A DNA stretch of 64,000 bases from an uncultured Lachnospiraceae bacterium (GTDB lineage Bacteria; Bacillota_A; Clostridia; Lachnospirales; Lachnospiraceae), in the NCBI GenBank assembly GCA_902801585.1, contig CADCIU010000003.1:1-64000 (forward strand). The letters are read 5' to 3'. Below the pieces are notes generated by a model. The model had not been told where the DNA came from, ran no database searches, and saw only the letters and a list, made by a program, of their open reading frames with translations. Position numbers and translations under genes: made by a program. Of this stretch, positions 33,015-42,327 are shown one piece after another. Numbering within the stretch: position 1 is the first letter of the stretch; each line of letters starts with the position of its first letter.

Positions 33015-34490
33015 GACACACCCGAGGATCGGGATCTCATTTCTTCTGCAGACACCGATGAGCTCTTTGAGTCCGCTCTTTTGCGATTTACCGAAAGTCT
33101 CCGCCAGAATGACCGCGTCGGATCCAAGAAGCGCATGGTAAGCCTTCTCTTCCCTGAGCGGATTGCCGGTCTCTACTGCCAAGTTCTCTCCGCCGAGCGC
33201 ATTCACCAAAGTCTGTGCCGCACGGGACACGTTCTCTTTGTCGCAGTCATAGGCAATGTAGATCCGGCTGTAATTGCTCTTTGCCAGTTTTCTGCCCAGT
33301 TCGGCTGCCAGAAGCTCCGCACCTTTTTCCGGCGTCTGCGCTGCTCTCGCTGCGCCCAGCATATCCAGGCCCTTGCTGCGGATCAGGTCCGCTTTGCCGG
33401 GTCCCTTGGAGGCACCGATCTGCATGCTCTGCAGCACCGGAAGCCCGAAATTGTCGCGGAGCTCTTCCTCTCCCCGGATTCTGCCGGAGAAGACAAAGGA
33501 CAGATAGACCGCGATCAGTGCCAGGATAAAACCGCCGATGCCGCCGGCTGCAACATATTTTTTCAGGCTGACCTTCTTGGCCTTGGGAGCCGCTGTCTTT
33601 CCGGACGCGGAGCTCTCTTCGCACAAGAGCGTAAAGTATCCCCGCTGGCCTTCGCTCAGCGTATCCACACTGTTCTTGACAAAGTTGCTTCGATTGGTCT
33701 GCAGCGTGACCATAGGCGATGCCGCTGACTGCTGCTGGTTCAGGAGCCACTTCGCGTCATTCCTCGTGCTCACGCTTCCGATTTTGCTCACAGTGACCTG
33801 CGTGCCGGCTTTCTGCATCTGCGCACTTTTGCTGCTGATCGCCGCGTCGATGATCTTCTGAACCCCGTCTGCCTGTGCCTCATCCTGAAGGACATAGGTG
33901 ACTTCGATGACCCCGCGGTACATGCCCTCCACCGGGGTGACCAGTTCCGTCGTCATCTGGGTCTTCGTGTCCGACGGCATGTTGGAGCTGGGGATCATCT
34001 CCGCGTTGGTAACTGTGACGATCTCCTGCAGAGACGCCGTCATCGGGTCCTCCCCCAACAGCGCACCGATCTCCTCATACTCCTTCTGTCCCAAAAGCGC
34101 GGCGGAAAATGCGTTGACCGCATCTTTGTTGTCTGACGTCACACTGTACTGGACATCCACGCGGGTATGATCATAGGGGTCGGTACTCTGCAGCAAAGAC
34201 CTGCTCATGTAATCCTTCCAGCTGCTCAGTCTGTCACCGTAAAAGCAGTACTGGGAATAGATCTGCTCCACATACAGTGCGTCCGCCTCCGAGAGGGCCG
34301 CCCTCGCTTTTTTGACCCGGTCCTCGTAGCTGACCGCTGTCCCTGTGCTCTGTCTCGTCTTTTTCATATAGCCGAAACCGCCCGCTAAAACGGCGGCGAT
34401 CAGCGCGATCAGGACGATCAGCTTCCACTTTACAAGTAAATACGCAATGCCGCTGCGAATATCCACAACTTCTTCCAATTCGCTACCCAT
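32988..34490 (-). CDS. Wzz/CapA-like chain-length protein with degenerate kinase-like C-terminus
   Basis: 500 residues. An N-terminal membrane helix (LIVLIALIAAVLAGGFGYM, about 24-42), a large external domain, a second helix (about 320-342) and a cytoplasmic C-terminal domain similar in outline to BY-kinase or CpsC/CpsD folds but without a Walker A motif. Proteins of this type set polysaccharide chain length with a polymerase and a tyrosine kinase. ATG at 34490 has GAGGAAA upstream. It follows a rhamnosyltransferase gene by 68 bases. A second family member is at 44339-45925. Confidence 0.8.
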   Translation of the reverse strand: MGSELEEVVDIRSGIAYLLVKWKLIVLIALIAAVLAGGFGYMKKTRQSTGTAVSYEDRVKKARAALSEADALYVEQIYSQYCFYGDRLSSWKDYMSRSLLQSTDPYDHTRVDVQYSVTSDNKDAVNAFSAALLGQKEYEEIGALLGEDPMTASLQEIVTVTNAEMIPSSNMPSDTKTQMTTELVTPVEGMYRGVIEVTYVLQDEAQADGVQKIIDAAISSKSAQMQKAGTQVTVSKIGSVSTRNDAKWLLNQQQSAASPMVTLQTNRSNFVKNSVDTLSEGQRGYFTLLCEESSASGKTAAPKAKKVSLKKYVAAGGIGGFILALIAVYLSFVFSGRIRGEEELRDNFGLPVLQSMQIGASKGPGKADLIRSKGLDMLGAARAAQTPEKGAELLAAELGRKLAKSNYSRIYIAYDCDKENVSRAAQTLVNALGGENLAVETGNPLREEKAYHALLGSDAVILAETFGKSQKSGLKELIGVCRRNEIPILGCVTLIDPANY

Positions 34491-34558
34491 AGATTTCCTC
34501 TCTTCAATTATCAGGTCTGCTGTCAGGTCCGCTCCCCGGTCTTGGGCATAAGGACCTT

Positions 34559-35815
34559 TCAGTGCTGTCTCTCCTGAAACAGCGCTTCATATTCCGCCAC
34601 GATCTGATCCCAGCTGTAGTGCTCTCTCACCCTGTCTTTGGCCAGCTGTCCGAACCGGCGGATCTCGCTTTCCGTCATCCTGTCCGCTCTGTGGATCAGC
34701 GCGGACAGATTCCCCTGCTCCTTGGTCCAGTAAAGCGCCGCATCCTCTGCCACCTCTCTGTTAAATCCCACGTTCAGCAGGAGATTGAGGTCGGTCGAAC
34801 CGAGTGCCTCGAGAAGGCTCGGATTCGTTCCGCCGACTTCGTGGCCGTGGAAATTGGCATAGGCGTTTTCCCGGATCTTCTTGAGAAGCTCCTGATCATA
34901 GACCGTACCGGTGAAATTGATCCTGGGATCATCCTCAAAATGGAGCGCCTCCAGCAGACGATTGTAGAATTTCCCGTTGGTCGTCGTGATGATGGCAAAA
35001 TCCCGCTCAGAATCAGAGGCCATGAACTCCCGGATCATGGTCTCGAAGTTGTTCTCGGGCACAAATCTTCCCACCACAAGGTAATACTCTTTTCTCCGCA
35101 GACCGTGCGCTTTAAGCCATTCTTCGTATTTGACGTCCGTTTCGCCCGGTGCCGACGGCTCGACCTCCGATCCGTATGCGATGAATCTGGTCTTGGGATG
35201 GTATTTCCGATAGGTCTTCCTGATATATTTCTCAATATTCTTGCTGTCGCAGACCAGAAGGTCCGCGCTGCGCACCATCAGTCCTTCTGAAGTCTTCCAG
35301 TATTTCTGCACCGGTCTGCTCCATTTGGCGCGCTTCCACTCATGTCCGTCCGGATTGATATACAGCACACCGCCCAGATCATGGATCTCTCTGCGGAAAC
35401 CGGCAATAAAAGGACCGATCCTGCAGGCAAGGACGTAAAAGACCGGCTTTCTCACCTGTGGATGCGCTTTGCAGTAATCAATACTGCGCCTGAGCGCGAT
35501 CAGGTCACATACGACTGCTCTCGCGGGGCCGATATAGGGCACGCGGATGTCAAAGCATGCCGCTCCGTTGTACTCAAAGCGCTGATCATCCACCGCCATT
35601 CTCGACACGTGGTAGCGAATCCTTTCCGTTTTCCGATACTGCGTGAGCTTTTCGACAAACGTCTCAAAACCGCCGTACTGTGCGGGGATCCCCTTACTCC
35701 CGATTATGAAAACATGCTGAATGCCTGTCTCGCCCTGCAGATTCTCCTGATCTGCCTCCGGCAGCAGGCGCACTTTGCGGTCTGCGATCACGGTATATTT
35801 TCCCGTTCTGGTCAT
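34559..35815 (-). CDS. DUF1972 rhamnosyltransferase-like glycosyltransferase
   Basis: 418 residues. After a 30-residue N-terminal extension it begins FIIGSKGIPAQYGGFETFVEKL, the hallmark of DUF1972 enzymes such as pneumococcal WchF, which add rhamnose as the second sugar of a repeat unit. A GT4-like C-terminal half contains VVGRFVPENN, GTNPSLLEAL and the donor-site Glu. ATG at 35815 has GGAGGG upstream. Cytoplasmic or membrane-associated, acting on lipid-linked sugar. The dTDP-rhamnose supply is only partly visible (rmlB at 50555-51574). Confidence 0.85.
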   Translation of the reverse strand: MTRTGKYTVIADRKVRLLPEADQENLQGETGIQHVFIIGSKGIPAQYGGFETFVEKLTQYRKTERIRYHVSRMAVDDQRFEYNGAACFDIRVPYIGPARAVVCDLIALRRSIDYCKAHPQVRKPVFYVLACRIGPFIAGFRREIHDLGGVLYINPDGHEWKRAKWSRPVQKYWKTSEGLMVRSADLLVCDSKNIEKYIRKTYRKYHPKTRFIAYGSEVEPSAPGETDVKYEEWLKAHGLRRKEYYLVVGRFVPENNFETMIREFMASDSERDFAIITTTNGKFYNRLLEALHFEDDPRINFTGTVYDQELLKKIRENAYANFHGHEVGGTNPSLLEALGSTDLNLLLNVGFNREVAEDAALYWTKEQGNLSALIHRADRMTESEIRRFGQLAKDRVREHYSWDQIVAEYEALFQERQH

Positions 35816-35987
35816 ATTGACCCTCCATTTCTGTCATCCACTCTCGAAAGGCCCGCATCCCGGACCTTTTATGCCCGTCCGCACCGTTCGGGCCGCTTCG
35901 CGGGCGCGGCAGCTTTTACCGTGTATGGCTCATTATACCATATATCCCCGCCAAAGAATATGCGTCGAAACAGTGCCGCCGGTTCCC

Positions 35988-36500
35988 TTATTCACTCCCG
36001 CCGCTTTGTATAACCTTCAGGATGCTGACGACGACATCTTCCGCGTCGCCGGACTCCTCGATGACCGTATCCGCGTATTTTTCGTAGAGCACGGTCCTCT
36101 CATCATACAGGTCCCGGAGCGTCTGGCCCTCCCGGAGCGCTACACCTCTCTGCCTGATATTCCCCAGCCTTTTCCGGATGGTCTCGAAATCCGTCTTGAG
36201 ATACATGATGTGCCCGATCTCTTTAAAATGGCGCATGGCGTCTTCTCCGTAGACCGCGCTCCCTCCGGTCGCGATGACGCAGTGGTCTGCCTCCACAGAA
36301 GCATTCACTCTGTTCTCCACTTCCAGAAAGCCGTCTACACCGACTTCTTTGATGATCTGCGCCAGCCTCTCTTTCTGCGCTCTCTGAATCAGTATATCCG
36401 TATCGATAAAACCATAGCCGAGTACTTTGGCCAGGATCACGCCGACTGTGCTCTTGCCGGACGCCGGCATTCCGATCAGGATCAGGTTCGTCTTTTTCAT
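35988..36500 (-). CDS. aroK: Shikimate kinase
   Basis: 170 residues. P-loop GMPASGKST (10-18), the DTD shikimate-binding Asp pair near 33-35, a GG-containing motif ATGGSAV near 79, the lid RxR element and an adenine-binding loop. It phosphorylates shikimate at O3 in the chorismate pathway. ATG at 36500; the upstream GAGGGAAGCGCGG gives a moderate ribosome binding site. The length is standard. It sits among polysaccharide genes with no obvious link to them. Confidence 0.92.
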   Translation of the reverse strand: MKKTNLILIGMPASGKSTVGVILAKVLGYGFIDTDILIQRAQKERLAQIIKEVGVDGFLEVENRVNASVEADHCVIATGGSAVYGEDAMRHFKEIGHIMYLKTDFETIRKRLGNIRQRGVALREGQTLRDLYDERTVLYEKYADTVIEESGDAEDVVVSILKVIQSGGSE

Positions 36501-36542
36501 CCGCGCTTCCCTCTGCTGCCTTAGGTGACCGCTGTAAAGCGG

Positions 36543-36557
36543 CTAAATATCATTTAG
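36543..36557. promoter_or_regulatory. Palindrome between divergent aroK and amidase genes
   Basis: Perfect arms CTAAAT and ATTTAG separated by ATC. It could be an operator for either gene; no regulator is assigned. Confidence 0.35.
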
Positions 36558-36637
36558 TCAGTATATCATACCACCGAAATCTGTTGTAGAATACAGACAG
36601 ATGATTTTTATCTTGTTATGGATCGAAAGGATTGTTT

Positions 36638-37930
36638 ATGAAGATTTATTCCCGCACATTTCTGCTGTTCTTACTGATTCTGTGCCTTTTGGCTCCCGCT
36701 GCTGTCAGCGCGAAGGCGGCGGCTTCGGGCGGATGGACCAGGAAGGAAAACGGAAAGTGGTACTACAGCTCAGCGGACGGAAAGCCTGTCTCCGGCTGGC
36801 AGACGATCGGCGGCAAAAATTACTATTTTGACCCCGCAGACGGCAATGCCATGGCCACGGGCTTTAGGTCCATCACAAACGGCGGAAAGACATACACCTA
36901 TTATTTCATGGATCCCTCCTATATCTCCTACACGGAATCCGGCCTGGGGCAGATGATGACCGGCTGGAAAACGATCGAACAGAACGGCGCCTATAACGTT
37001 CACTATTTCGCGGATTACCGCTATAAGAGCGCGCCGAGAGGTTCCATGCTCTCCGGCTTTAAGGTGATCGACGGCGGCAAATACTACTTTGCCGATTACC
37101 GGTATCCTTCCCGGCCCAAGGGCTCCCGGCTGACCGGCTGGAAGATCGTCGGCGGCAAGTCTTACTATTTTGCCGACTCCCGCTGCCCCGACTGCAAGAT
37201 CATGGGCAATATGATGACCGGATTTGCCATCATCAGCGGCAAAGTCTACGGCTTTACGTCCGGCGGCGTCCTGCAGCCTGACTGGGCTGCGCGCAATGTC
37301 ATCGTGATCGATCCCGGCCACTCCTCGCAGGTCGCGGACGGAATGGTCCCTTTGGGACCCGGCTCCGGCGAGATGAAAGAGGCGGACAACCTGGGGACCA
37401 AGGGGACGTATACCGGCGTCTATGAATACGCGCTGAACCTCACAGTGTCGCTCAAGCTCAGGGACGCCCTTCAGAAGAAGGGCTACAAAGTCGTCATGGT
37501 GCGTACGACCAACCGCGGAAAATACAGCTGTGTCGCCAGGGCTGACGTCGCAAACCGCAATAAAACGGCCGTCTTCCTGCGCATCCACGCGAACGCGGCG
37601 CCCAAGGACCCTTCCAAAAAAGGCGCGATGGCGATCTGCATCACTCCGGACAACCCCTTCGTGCCGCAGATGTATGAGCGCTCCCGCCTTCTCTCCGACC
37701 TGATTCTTGCAAGCTACGTCAAGGCGACCGGCTGCTACAATGAAGGAGTGGAAGAGAGAGACGACATGATCGCCAACAACTGGAGCAAGGTCCCCACCAC
37801 GCTGATCGAACTCGGCTATATGACCAACAAACAGGAAGACCCGCTCATGCAAAAGGCCGCCTATCAGGACAAGATGGTGAAGGGATTGGTCGACGGGATC
37901 GACAACTATTTTAAAAAGACCGCCAAGTGA
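36638..37930 (+). CDS. N-acetylmuramoyl-L-alanine amidase with cell-wall-binding repeats
   Basis: 430 residues. Signal peptide (about 1-25), then five to six wall-binding repeats (GWQTIGGKNYYFD, GFKVIDGGKYYFA and similar) to about residue 218, then an Amidase_3 domain (222-428) with the zinc ligands His in IDPGHS, Glu in VYEYALN, His in LRIHANA, and the catalytic Glu in LIELGYMTN. It cleaves the bond between MurNAc and the stem peptide. ATG at 36638 follows GAAAGGA; a TTG six bases earlier is less likely. It interrupts the minus-strand polysaccharide genes, and its stop codon abuts the licD stop codon. Confidence 0.94.
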   Translation: MKIYSRTFLLFLLILCLLAPAAVSAKAAASGGWTRKENGKWYYSSADGKPVSGWQTIGGKNYYFDPADGNAMATGFRSITNGGKTYTYYFMDPSYISYTESGLGQMMTGWKTIEQNGAYNVHYFADYRYKSAPRGSMLSGFKVIDGGKYYFADYRYPSRPKGSRLTGWKIVGGKSYYFADSRCPDCKIMGNMMTGFAIISGKVYGFTSGGVLQPDWAARNVIVIDPGHSSQVADGMVPLGPGSGEMKEADNLGTKGTYTGVYEYALNLTVSLKLRDALQKKGYKVVMVRTTNRGKYSCVARADVANRNKTAVFLRIHANAAPKDPSKKGAMAICITPDNPFVPQMYERSRLLSDLILASYVKATGCYNEGVEERDDMIANNWSKVPTTLIELGYMTNKQEDPLMQKAAYQDKMVKGLVDGIDNYFKKTAK

Positions 37931-37942
37931 TCAGCGGTCTTT
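37915..37942. terminator. Bidirectional terminator made of two coding 3' ends
   Basis: AAAGACCGC (37915-37923) and GCGGTCTTT (37934-37942) form a perfect 9-bp stem. The ten-base loop contains TGATCA, which is the stop of the amidase gene on one strand and of licD on the other. The A-run before and Ts after allow function in both directions. Confidence 0.75.
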
Positions 37943-38803
37943 GCGATATGCTTTATAGTAGTGGTGCCCGACGCGGTCCTCTTCGGGAGGCAGCTGCATG
38001 TAGTCCCCGTATGTGTGCCGCAGGATCTTATCATAGTCTGCGGGCACGCGGAAGCGGTATCCCTCGAAAGGCATATACGTATAGCCCTCGAACCATTTGC
38101 GCAGATACATATCTTTGACGCCCCAGGACAGCCAGATCACACAGCCCACGAAGCGGCTCTCATCATAGGGCTTGACCCGTGCGAGCTTTTCCAGTTCGTC
38201 CTGGAACCGCTCCTTGCCGCACAGGCGGCAGAACAGATAGACCGGCATCTTGATGCATTTTCTGAAAAACGATGTCGTTGTCTCGATCGCGAAGTGGTCT
38301 CTGGTGGCCTGATAGCACAGTGAAGAGAGACGGTCCCCTTTCATCCCGAAGCGGACCGCCTCTTTTTGGTCGTTTCCGAGTCCGTCGTAGGGATAAATGT
38401 CGATAAAGACCCCCATGCCGAAGGGCTTCTCATTCTCCATGATGATCTCGTACCGGTCATCGCTGATCCGCGTGATCATATAGGGATACGCCGGGCAGGT
38501 CTCTCTGTTGAACACTTCCAGATGCGGATATTCTCCGATGTGTTCTCTTAAATAATCGATCAGTTTGTCGTAATCCGGCCGCGGCATCATGATGTCGACA
38601 TCGTCGTCCCATGGTATGAAGCCGTTGTGGCGCACTGCGCCGATCAGCGTCCCGTAGACCAGGTAATACCGGAAATTCTTCTCCTCGCAGATCTGCGCGA
38701 CTGTGTGCAGGATCTCCAGCGCGGCCTGCTGCGTCTCCCGGATCGTCAACGGCGTCCGGCCCGCTGCATCGTTTTTCTTAGCTGTTTTATGATTCCAAAG
38801 CAT
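37931..38803 (-). CDS. LicD family phosphotransferase
   Basis: 290 residues. The N-terminal half has the LicD/nucleotidyltransferase-like core YLVYGTLIGAVRHNGFIPWDDDVDIMM, with the metal-binding Asp cluster and the GT-IGA motif. LicD proteins transfer phosphocholine, or in other cases phosphoglycerol-type groups, from CDP donors to teichoic acids or capsules. ATG at 38803 has GAGGA at eight bases. It follows the flippase gene, so it likely decorates the same polysaccharide. CDP-choline genes (licABC) are not in the window, so the donor is open. Confidence 0.9.
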   Translation of the reverse strand: MLWNHKTAKKNDAAGRTPLTIRETQQAALEILHTVAQICEEKNFRYYLVYGTLIGAVRHNGFIPWDDDVDIMMPRPDYDKLIDYLREHIGEYPHLEVFNRETCPAYPYMITRISDDRYEIIMENEKPFGMGVFIDIYPYDGLGNDQKEAVRFGMKGDRLSSLCYQATRDHFAIETTTSFFRKCIKMPVYLFCRLCGKERFQDELEKLARVKPYDESRFVGCVIWLSWGVKDMYLRKWFEGYTYMPFEGYRFRVPADYDKILRHTYGDYMQLPPEEDRVGHHYYKAYRKDR

Positions 38804-38851
38804 AGTTGATATCCTCTGTTATGATATCCTGAATTTTTATATCTAATATGA

Positions 38852-40333
38852 TCAGGTTCCCTTTCCGGCTCCGCGCTTTCCGAAAGGAAGATTCCTTCGG
38901 ATGATCGCGAGCATCTCCAGTGCAAACGCATCGCGAAGCAGAAGGATCGTCACGGCATATATGATCCCGCCTCCGGCGACCTGGATGGCCAGATTCTTCC
39001 AGGACATATTCAGCCAGCGGCGGCTGAGCGCGATCGCACCCGCCATGGCGGCTCCGGCGATCAGGTATCGGACCGAAGCTTTCAGGATCCAGCTCAGGCG
39101 GATGTAGTCCCTGGAGAAAAAGATAAAGGCCAGCAGGATCGATGTCTCCGCCGCCACGGACGCAATGACCGCTCCCACGGAGAACAGGCGGGGAATGAGC
39201 AGCAGATTGAGAGTGAAGTTGACGATCGCCCCCAGGATCACGCTCATATTGTAGTTGGTCTGCCTGCCCACCGGCATGAGGACCTGTTTGCCCACCGCGT
39301 TGTTGAGTCCCACGACGATGATCAGAAGGCTGAAGATCTTGAGCAGTGTCGCGCTTCTCTCAAACCCTGCGCCCAGATAGAGCGGCACGAGATAATCCGT
39401 CACGGACATCATTCCAAGACACATGGGTATAGCGATCAGCAGAATAAAGCGGATCGTCTGCTCCAGGCGGTTCCTCATCCGGTCGATCGCATTGAGGTTG
39501 TAGAGGTTCGCCATGCGGGGCATGGTGACGATGCTCAGTGAAGTGACGACCGTCACTGCCATCTGCTCGATCCTCTGCGCGAATTCATAGTAGCCGTTCT
39601 CTACGGATGTATCCGTGAACCACTTGATCATCTGCTTGTCCAGCGACAGGTAGAAAGTCGTGGCGATCGTCGGTATGAAATAAATGATGCAGGAGCGCAG
39701 ATGGCGCCTGAGATTGAGCTGGCGCAGCGGCACCCGGTCCACGAAGGAGGGCGTGAAATACCAGATCGAGGCATTTCCCAAAAGGGTCGACCCGTTCATG
39801 ATCAGCGCATAGATCAGTATATCGCTCTGTTTTTTGACAAATGCGAAGATCAGGACCACGCTCACGATCTTGATCAGGGTGTTGCGCAGCACGATCTTCT
39901 TAAATTCCTCAAATCCCTGCAGAAGCCACGCGATATCAATGGCACTGGCCATGATCTGTATGATCAGGACCGAATACAGCCTCTTGTTCTCGGGTCTTGC
40001 CAGGAAAATGATGAACAGGACGAAGACGGCGGCTGACAAGGCCATCATGAGAAGACGCAGAAGCGCCAGCTCCCAGAAGATCGCGGAAACCTTCTTTTTG
40101 TCATTTCGAAAAGCCGCGACCCTGAGCTGGCCGTACGTCGCTATGCCCAGATTGCCGACCAGGGCAAAATAGCCCGTGATCGCCGTCGTATAGCTGAACG
40201 CGCCGACTTCTCCCGCGCCCAGGACTCTGGCTATGTAAGGCTGGATCATCAGAGGGATGATCACCGCCAGCATCTGGTAGGCGAGATTATATATATAGTT
40301 TTTCTTTACACTTTGTTTTTGTACCGGTTTCAT
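38852..40333 (-). CDS. Wzx-type polysaccharide flippase
   Basis: 493 residues with about 12-14 membrane helices, MATE/MVF superfamily. The start YNLAYQMLAVIIPLMIQPYIARVLGAGEVGAFSY is typical of oligosaccharide flippases (RfbX/Wzx). It would move undecaprenyl-linked repeat units across the membrane to the polymerase encoded upstream. ATG at 40333 overlaps the preceding glycosyltransferase stop by 4 bases, so they are coupled. Confidence 0.92.
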   Translation of the reverse strand: MKPVQKQSVKKNYIYNLAYQMLAVIIPLMIQPYIARVLGAGEVGAFSYTTAITGYFALVGNLGIATYGQLRVAAFRNDKKKVSAIFWELALLRLLMMALSAAVFVLFIIFLARPENKRLYSVLIIQIMASAIDIAWLLQGFEEFKKIVLRNTLIKIVSVVLIFAFVKKQSDILIYALIMNGSTLLGNASIWYFTPSFVDRVPLRQLNLRRHLRSCIIYFIPTIATTFYLSLDKQMIKWFTDTSVENGYYEFAQRIEQMAVTVVTSLSIVTMPRMANLYNLNAIDRMRNRLEQTIRFILLIAIPMCLGMMSVTDYLVPLYLGAGFERSATLLKIFSLLIIVVGLNNAVGKQVLMPVGRQTNYNMSVILGAIVNFTLNLLLIPRLFSVGAVIASVAAETSILLAFIFFSRDYIRLSWILKASVRYLIAGAAMAGAIALSRRWLNMSWKNLAIQVAGGGIIYAVTILLLRDAFALEMLAIIRRNLPFGKRGAGKGT

Positions 40334-41199
40334 GAATTACCATCGCGGTCCATGAGTGCCAGGAACGCCTTCGTGGACTGCAGCATGCATTGGACCGTAA
40401 ATACGGACTTCTTGGATTGTTTGTGATATTCGAGGTCAGTGGCGACATCTTCGTGATGGTCCACCTTCAGGCGGGGATCGTAGATCATCTTCTCTCCGTC
40501 CCTTCTGCACTGATAGCAGAGGATCTCCGCCTCCAGATACATGAACGTACCGTCATAGAAGCAGCCTTCCGGGTGCTTCTCAGTAAAAGGCCGGGAGAAA
40601 ACATAGCAGGATCCGTGCAGAAGCGGATCTTCCACAACATGATCCACGTAGTTCTCCGCTCTCTTTTCGGGAGCCGGACGTCTTCCGAGCCGCTCCAGGA
40701 TCATCCACTTGAGCGGGATCATAAAGCGGAGCGCGTTCTTGAGCCTAAGGCTCCTAAGGCTCTTCTCAAGATCTCCCCGATCCGGCATCTTCCGGGTCTG
40801 GGGATTCTGGTGATACTTCTTTTTGGTGGAATAGATGTCCGGTCCCAGGACGTCAAAGGCGTATTCCTCAAAGCTCTTTTCCATCTGCAGGATGAAGTCC
40901 CGCTGCCGGATCTCCATGTCGTTGTTCATGACGACGACGTAATCGGGATCGTGCTCTTTCACTGCGAACCGGTAACCGAAATTGTTGCCTTTGGCAAAGC
41001 CCAGATTAGAGCCTGTCTCAAGGACCTCCACGTCCGGTTCCTTCTCATATCGCTCCTTCAGGTCTTTAAAGGTCCCGTTGGGCGAGAAGTTGTCGACAAT
41101 GACGATCTTCTTGTCCCCGTCTATGTTGTTTCTGATCGACTCCACGCACTGGATCGTCTCCTCCAGCGCCATGTAGTGCAGGATAACAAAACTTACCAT
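40330..41199 (-). CDS. Family 2 glycosyltransferase (rhamnosyltransferase-like)
   Basis: 289 residues, GT2 fold of the WbbL/RfbF type: FVILHYMALEETIQCVESI, IVIVDNFSPNGT, GSNLGFAKGNNFGY and VVMNNDMEI in place of DxD. The C-terminal part carries FYDGTFMYLEAEILCYQCRRDG, with the catalytic Glu region. No membrane segments. It adds one sugar to the lipid-linked unit. ATG at 41199 has no strong ribosome binding site. It precedes the flippase gene with a 4-base overlap. Confidence 0.88.
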   Translation of the reverse strand: MVSFVILHYMALEETIQCVESIRNNIDGDKKIVIVDNFSPNGTFKDLKERYEKEPDVEVLETGSNLGFAKGNNFGYRFAVKEHDPDYVVVMNNDMEIRQRDFILQMEKSFEEYAFDVLGPDIYSTKKKYHQNPQTRKMPDRGDLEKSLRSLRLKNALRFMIPLKWMILERLGRRPAPEKRAENYVDHVVEDPLLHGSCYVFSRPFTEKHPEGCFYDGTFMYLEAEILCYQCRRDGEKMIYDPRLKVDHHEDVATDLEYHKQSKKSVFTVQCMLQSTKAFLALMDRDGNS

Positions 41200-41226
41200 A
41201 TTCTATACCAAATCTATTTTTCCAAA

Positions 41227-42276
41227 TCAATCTGCACCGATCTTTATAAGATCTTGCGGGCTTTGCGTCTGTGCCGGTTTCGTTCCTTCGAGGCAGGCTC
41301 GCTCACTCCCCTCCGGATCCAGGATGGATCTGTAGTAGGTCCCCGGGATCTGCGCGTCTGACGCGTCAAACTTGTAGGAGAGTTTATGAAAGGGCGTCAT
41401 CTCCTTCACCGCCTCCCAAACATCCCTGCGGTAAGGCTCAAACAGGCGCAGGAGCAGGATGTGGGGCGCTGCATTGCTGCAGGGGATCACCTCGTTCCAC
41501 TCCTCGGGATAAGCCTCGATAGCCAGCTCGAAAAAGTCATGGAACAGGAAGTAATCCGCCATCTGCGTGTTCTTTCTCCAATACTCGTACAGGAGCGCTC
41601 TGGTCAGGCGCAGAATGGGGTGGCCCGTGCGGGCCGTGATCATCCAGCTGGAGATCCGCTGGCAGTGGCCGTCCCATCCGGGTTTGAGATCCTGGAAGAC
41701 AAACAGATCACTGTCCATCATATACGACGGGACCTTTGACGAAGAGCACAGCACCGTGGCGTCGAGCCATGTGCCCCCGTGCCTGATCAGGAGTTCCAGT
41801 CTCAGAAGATCCGACATATGCGTCTTCGTGATCACGCCGCTGTCGATCTTCTCCTGAATAAATCCCGGAAATGTAATATACTCCCGATAGTTGTCTTTTG
41901 TCAAAATATGAATTTGCCTGTCAGGAAAATTTTCTGTTACAGAGCGGCAGCACCTCTGCACGATCCATGGTGCATTCTCCATTCCGTCCAGCCAGAGGAT
42001 CCATATATGGTCCGTCCTTTTCCCGGGCTTTTTCTCTGTGCCGCGCTCCTTCTCCCTTTTCAGGTACTCGCGTATAAACCCGCTGTATTTTCTGCGGAGC
42101 TTCCCCAGCACTTTGTTGTTCACACTAAGGCGCACGATCTCCAGGGATTTCTGCGAAGTCCCCTGCATGGCGGCCTGCATGAGCGCGTAACCCAGCACGT
42201 GCTCCCTACCGTACTGCCTGAGGATCTCCTTTCCGCCTGCCCGTTTAAATTTATCTTCGAGATCTCTTATGTTCAC
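41227..42276 (-). CDS. Capsular polysaccharide synthesis glycosyltransferase
   Basis: 349 residues. The pattern IWILWLDGMENAPWIVQRCCRSV, IHILTKDNYREYI, THMSDLLRLELLIRHGGTWLDATVLC is that of Caps_synth / DXD sugar-binding transferases (GT32-like), in which HGGTWLD supplies the metal-binding Asp. The start is GTG at 42276 with GAGGAG about nine bases upstream. A cytoplasmic sugar transferase of the same polysaccharide operon; sugar unknown. Confidence 0.86.
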   Translation of the reverse strand: MNIRDLEDKFKRAGGKEILRQYGREHVLGYALMQAAMQGTSQKSLEIVRLSVNNKVLGKLRRKYSGFIREYLKREKERGTEKKPGKRTDHIWILWLDGMENAPWIVQRCCRSVTENFPDRQIHILTKDNYREYITFPGFIQEKIDSGVITKTHMSDLLRLELLIRHGGTWLDATVLCSSSKVPSYMMDSDLFVFQDLKPGWDGHCQRISSWMITARTGHPILRLTRALLYEYWRKNTQMADYFLFHDFFELAIEAYPEEWNEVIPCSNAAPHILLLRLFEPYRRDVWEAVKEMTPFHKLSYKFDASDAQIPGTYYRSILDPEGSERACLEGTKPAQTQSPQDLIKIGAD

Positions 42277-42327
42277 TCCCGTGCTCTCCTCTTTGCTGTC
42301 CCGTCACTGCACCGCGGCGGCCGGTAC

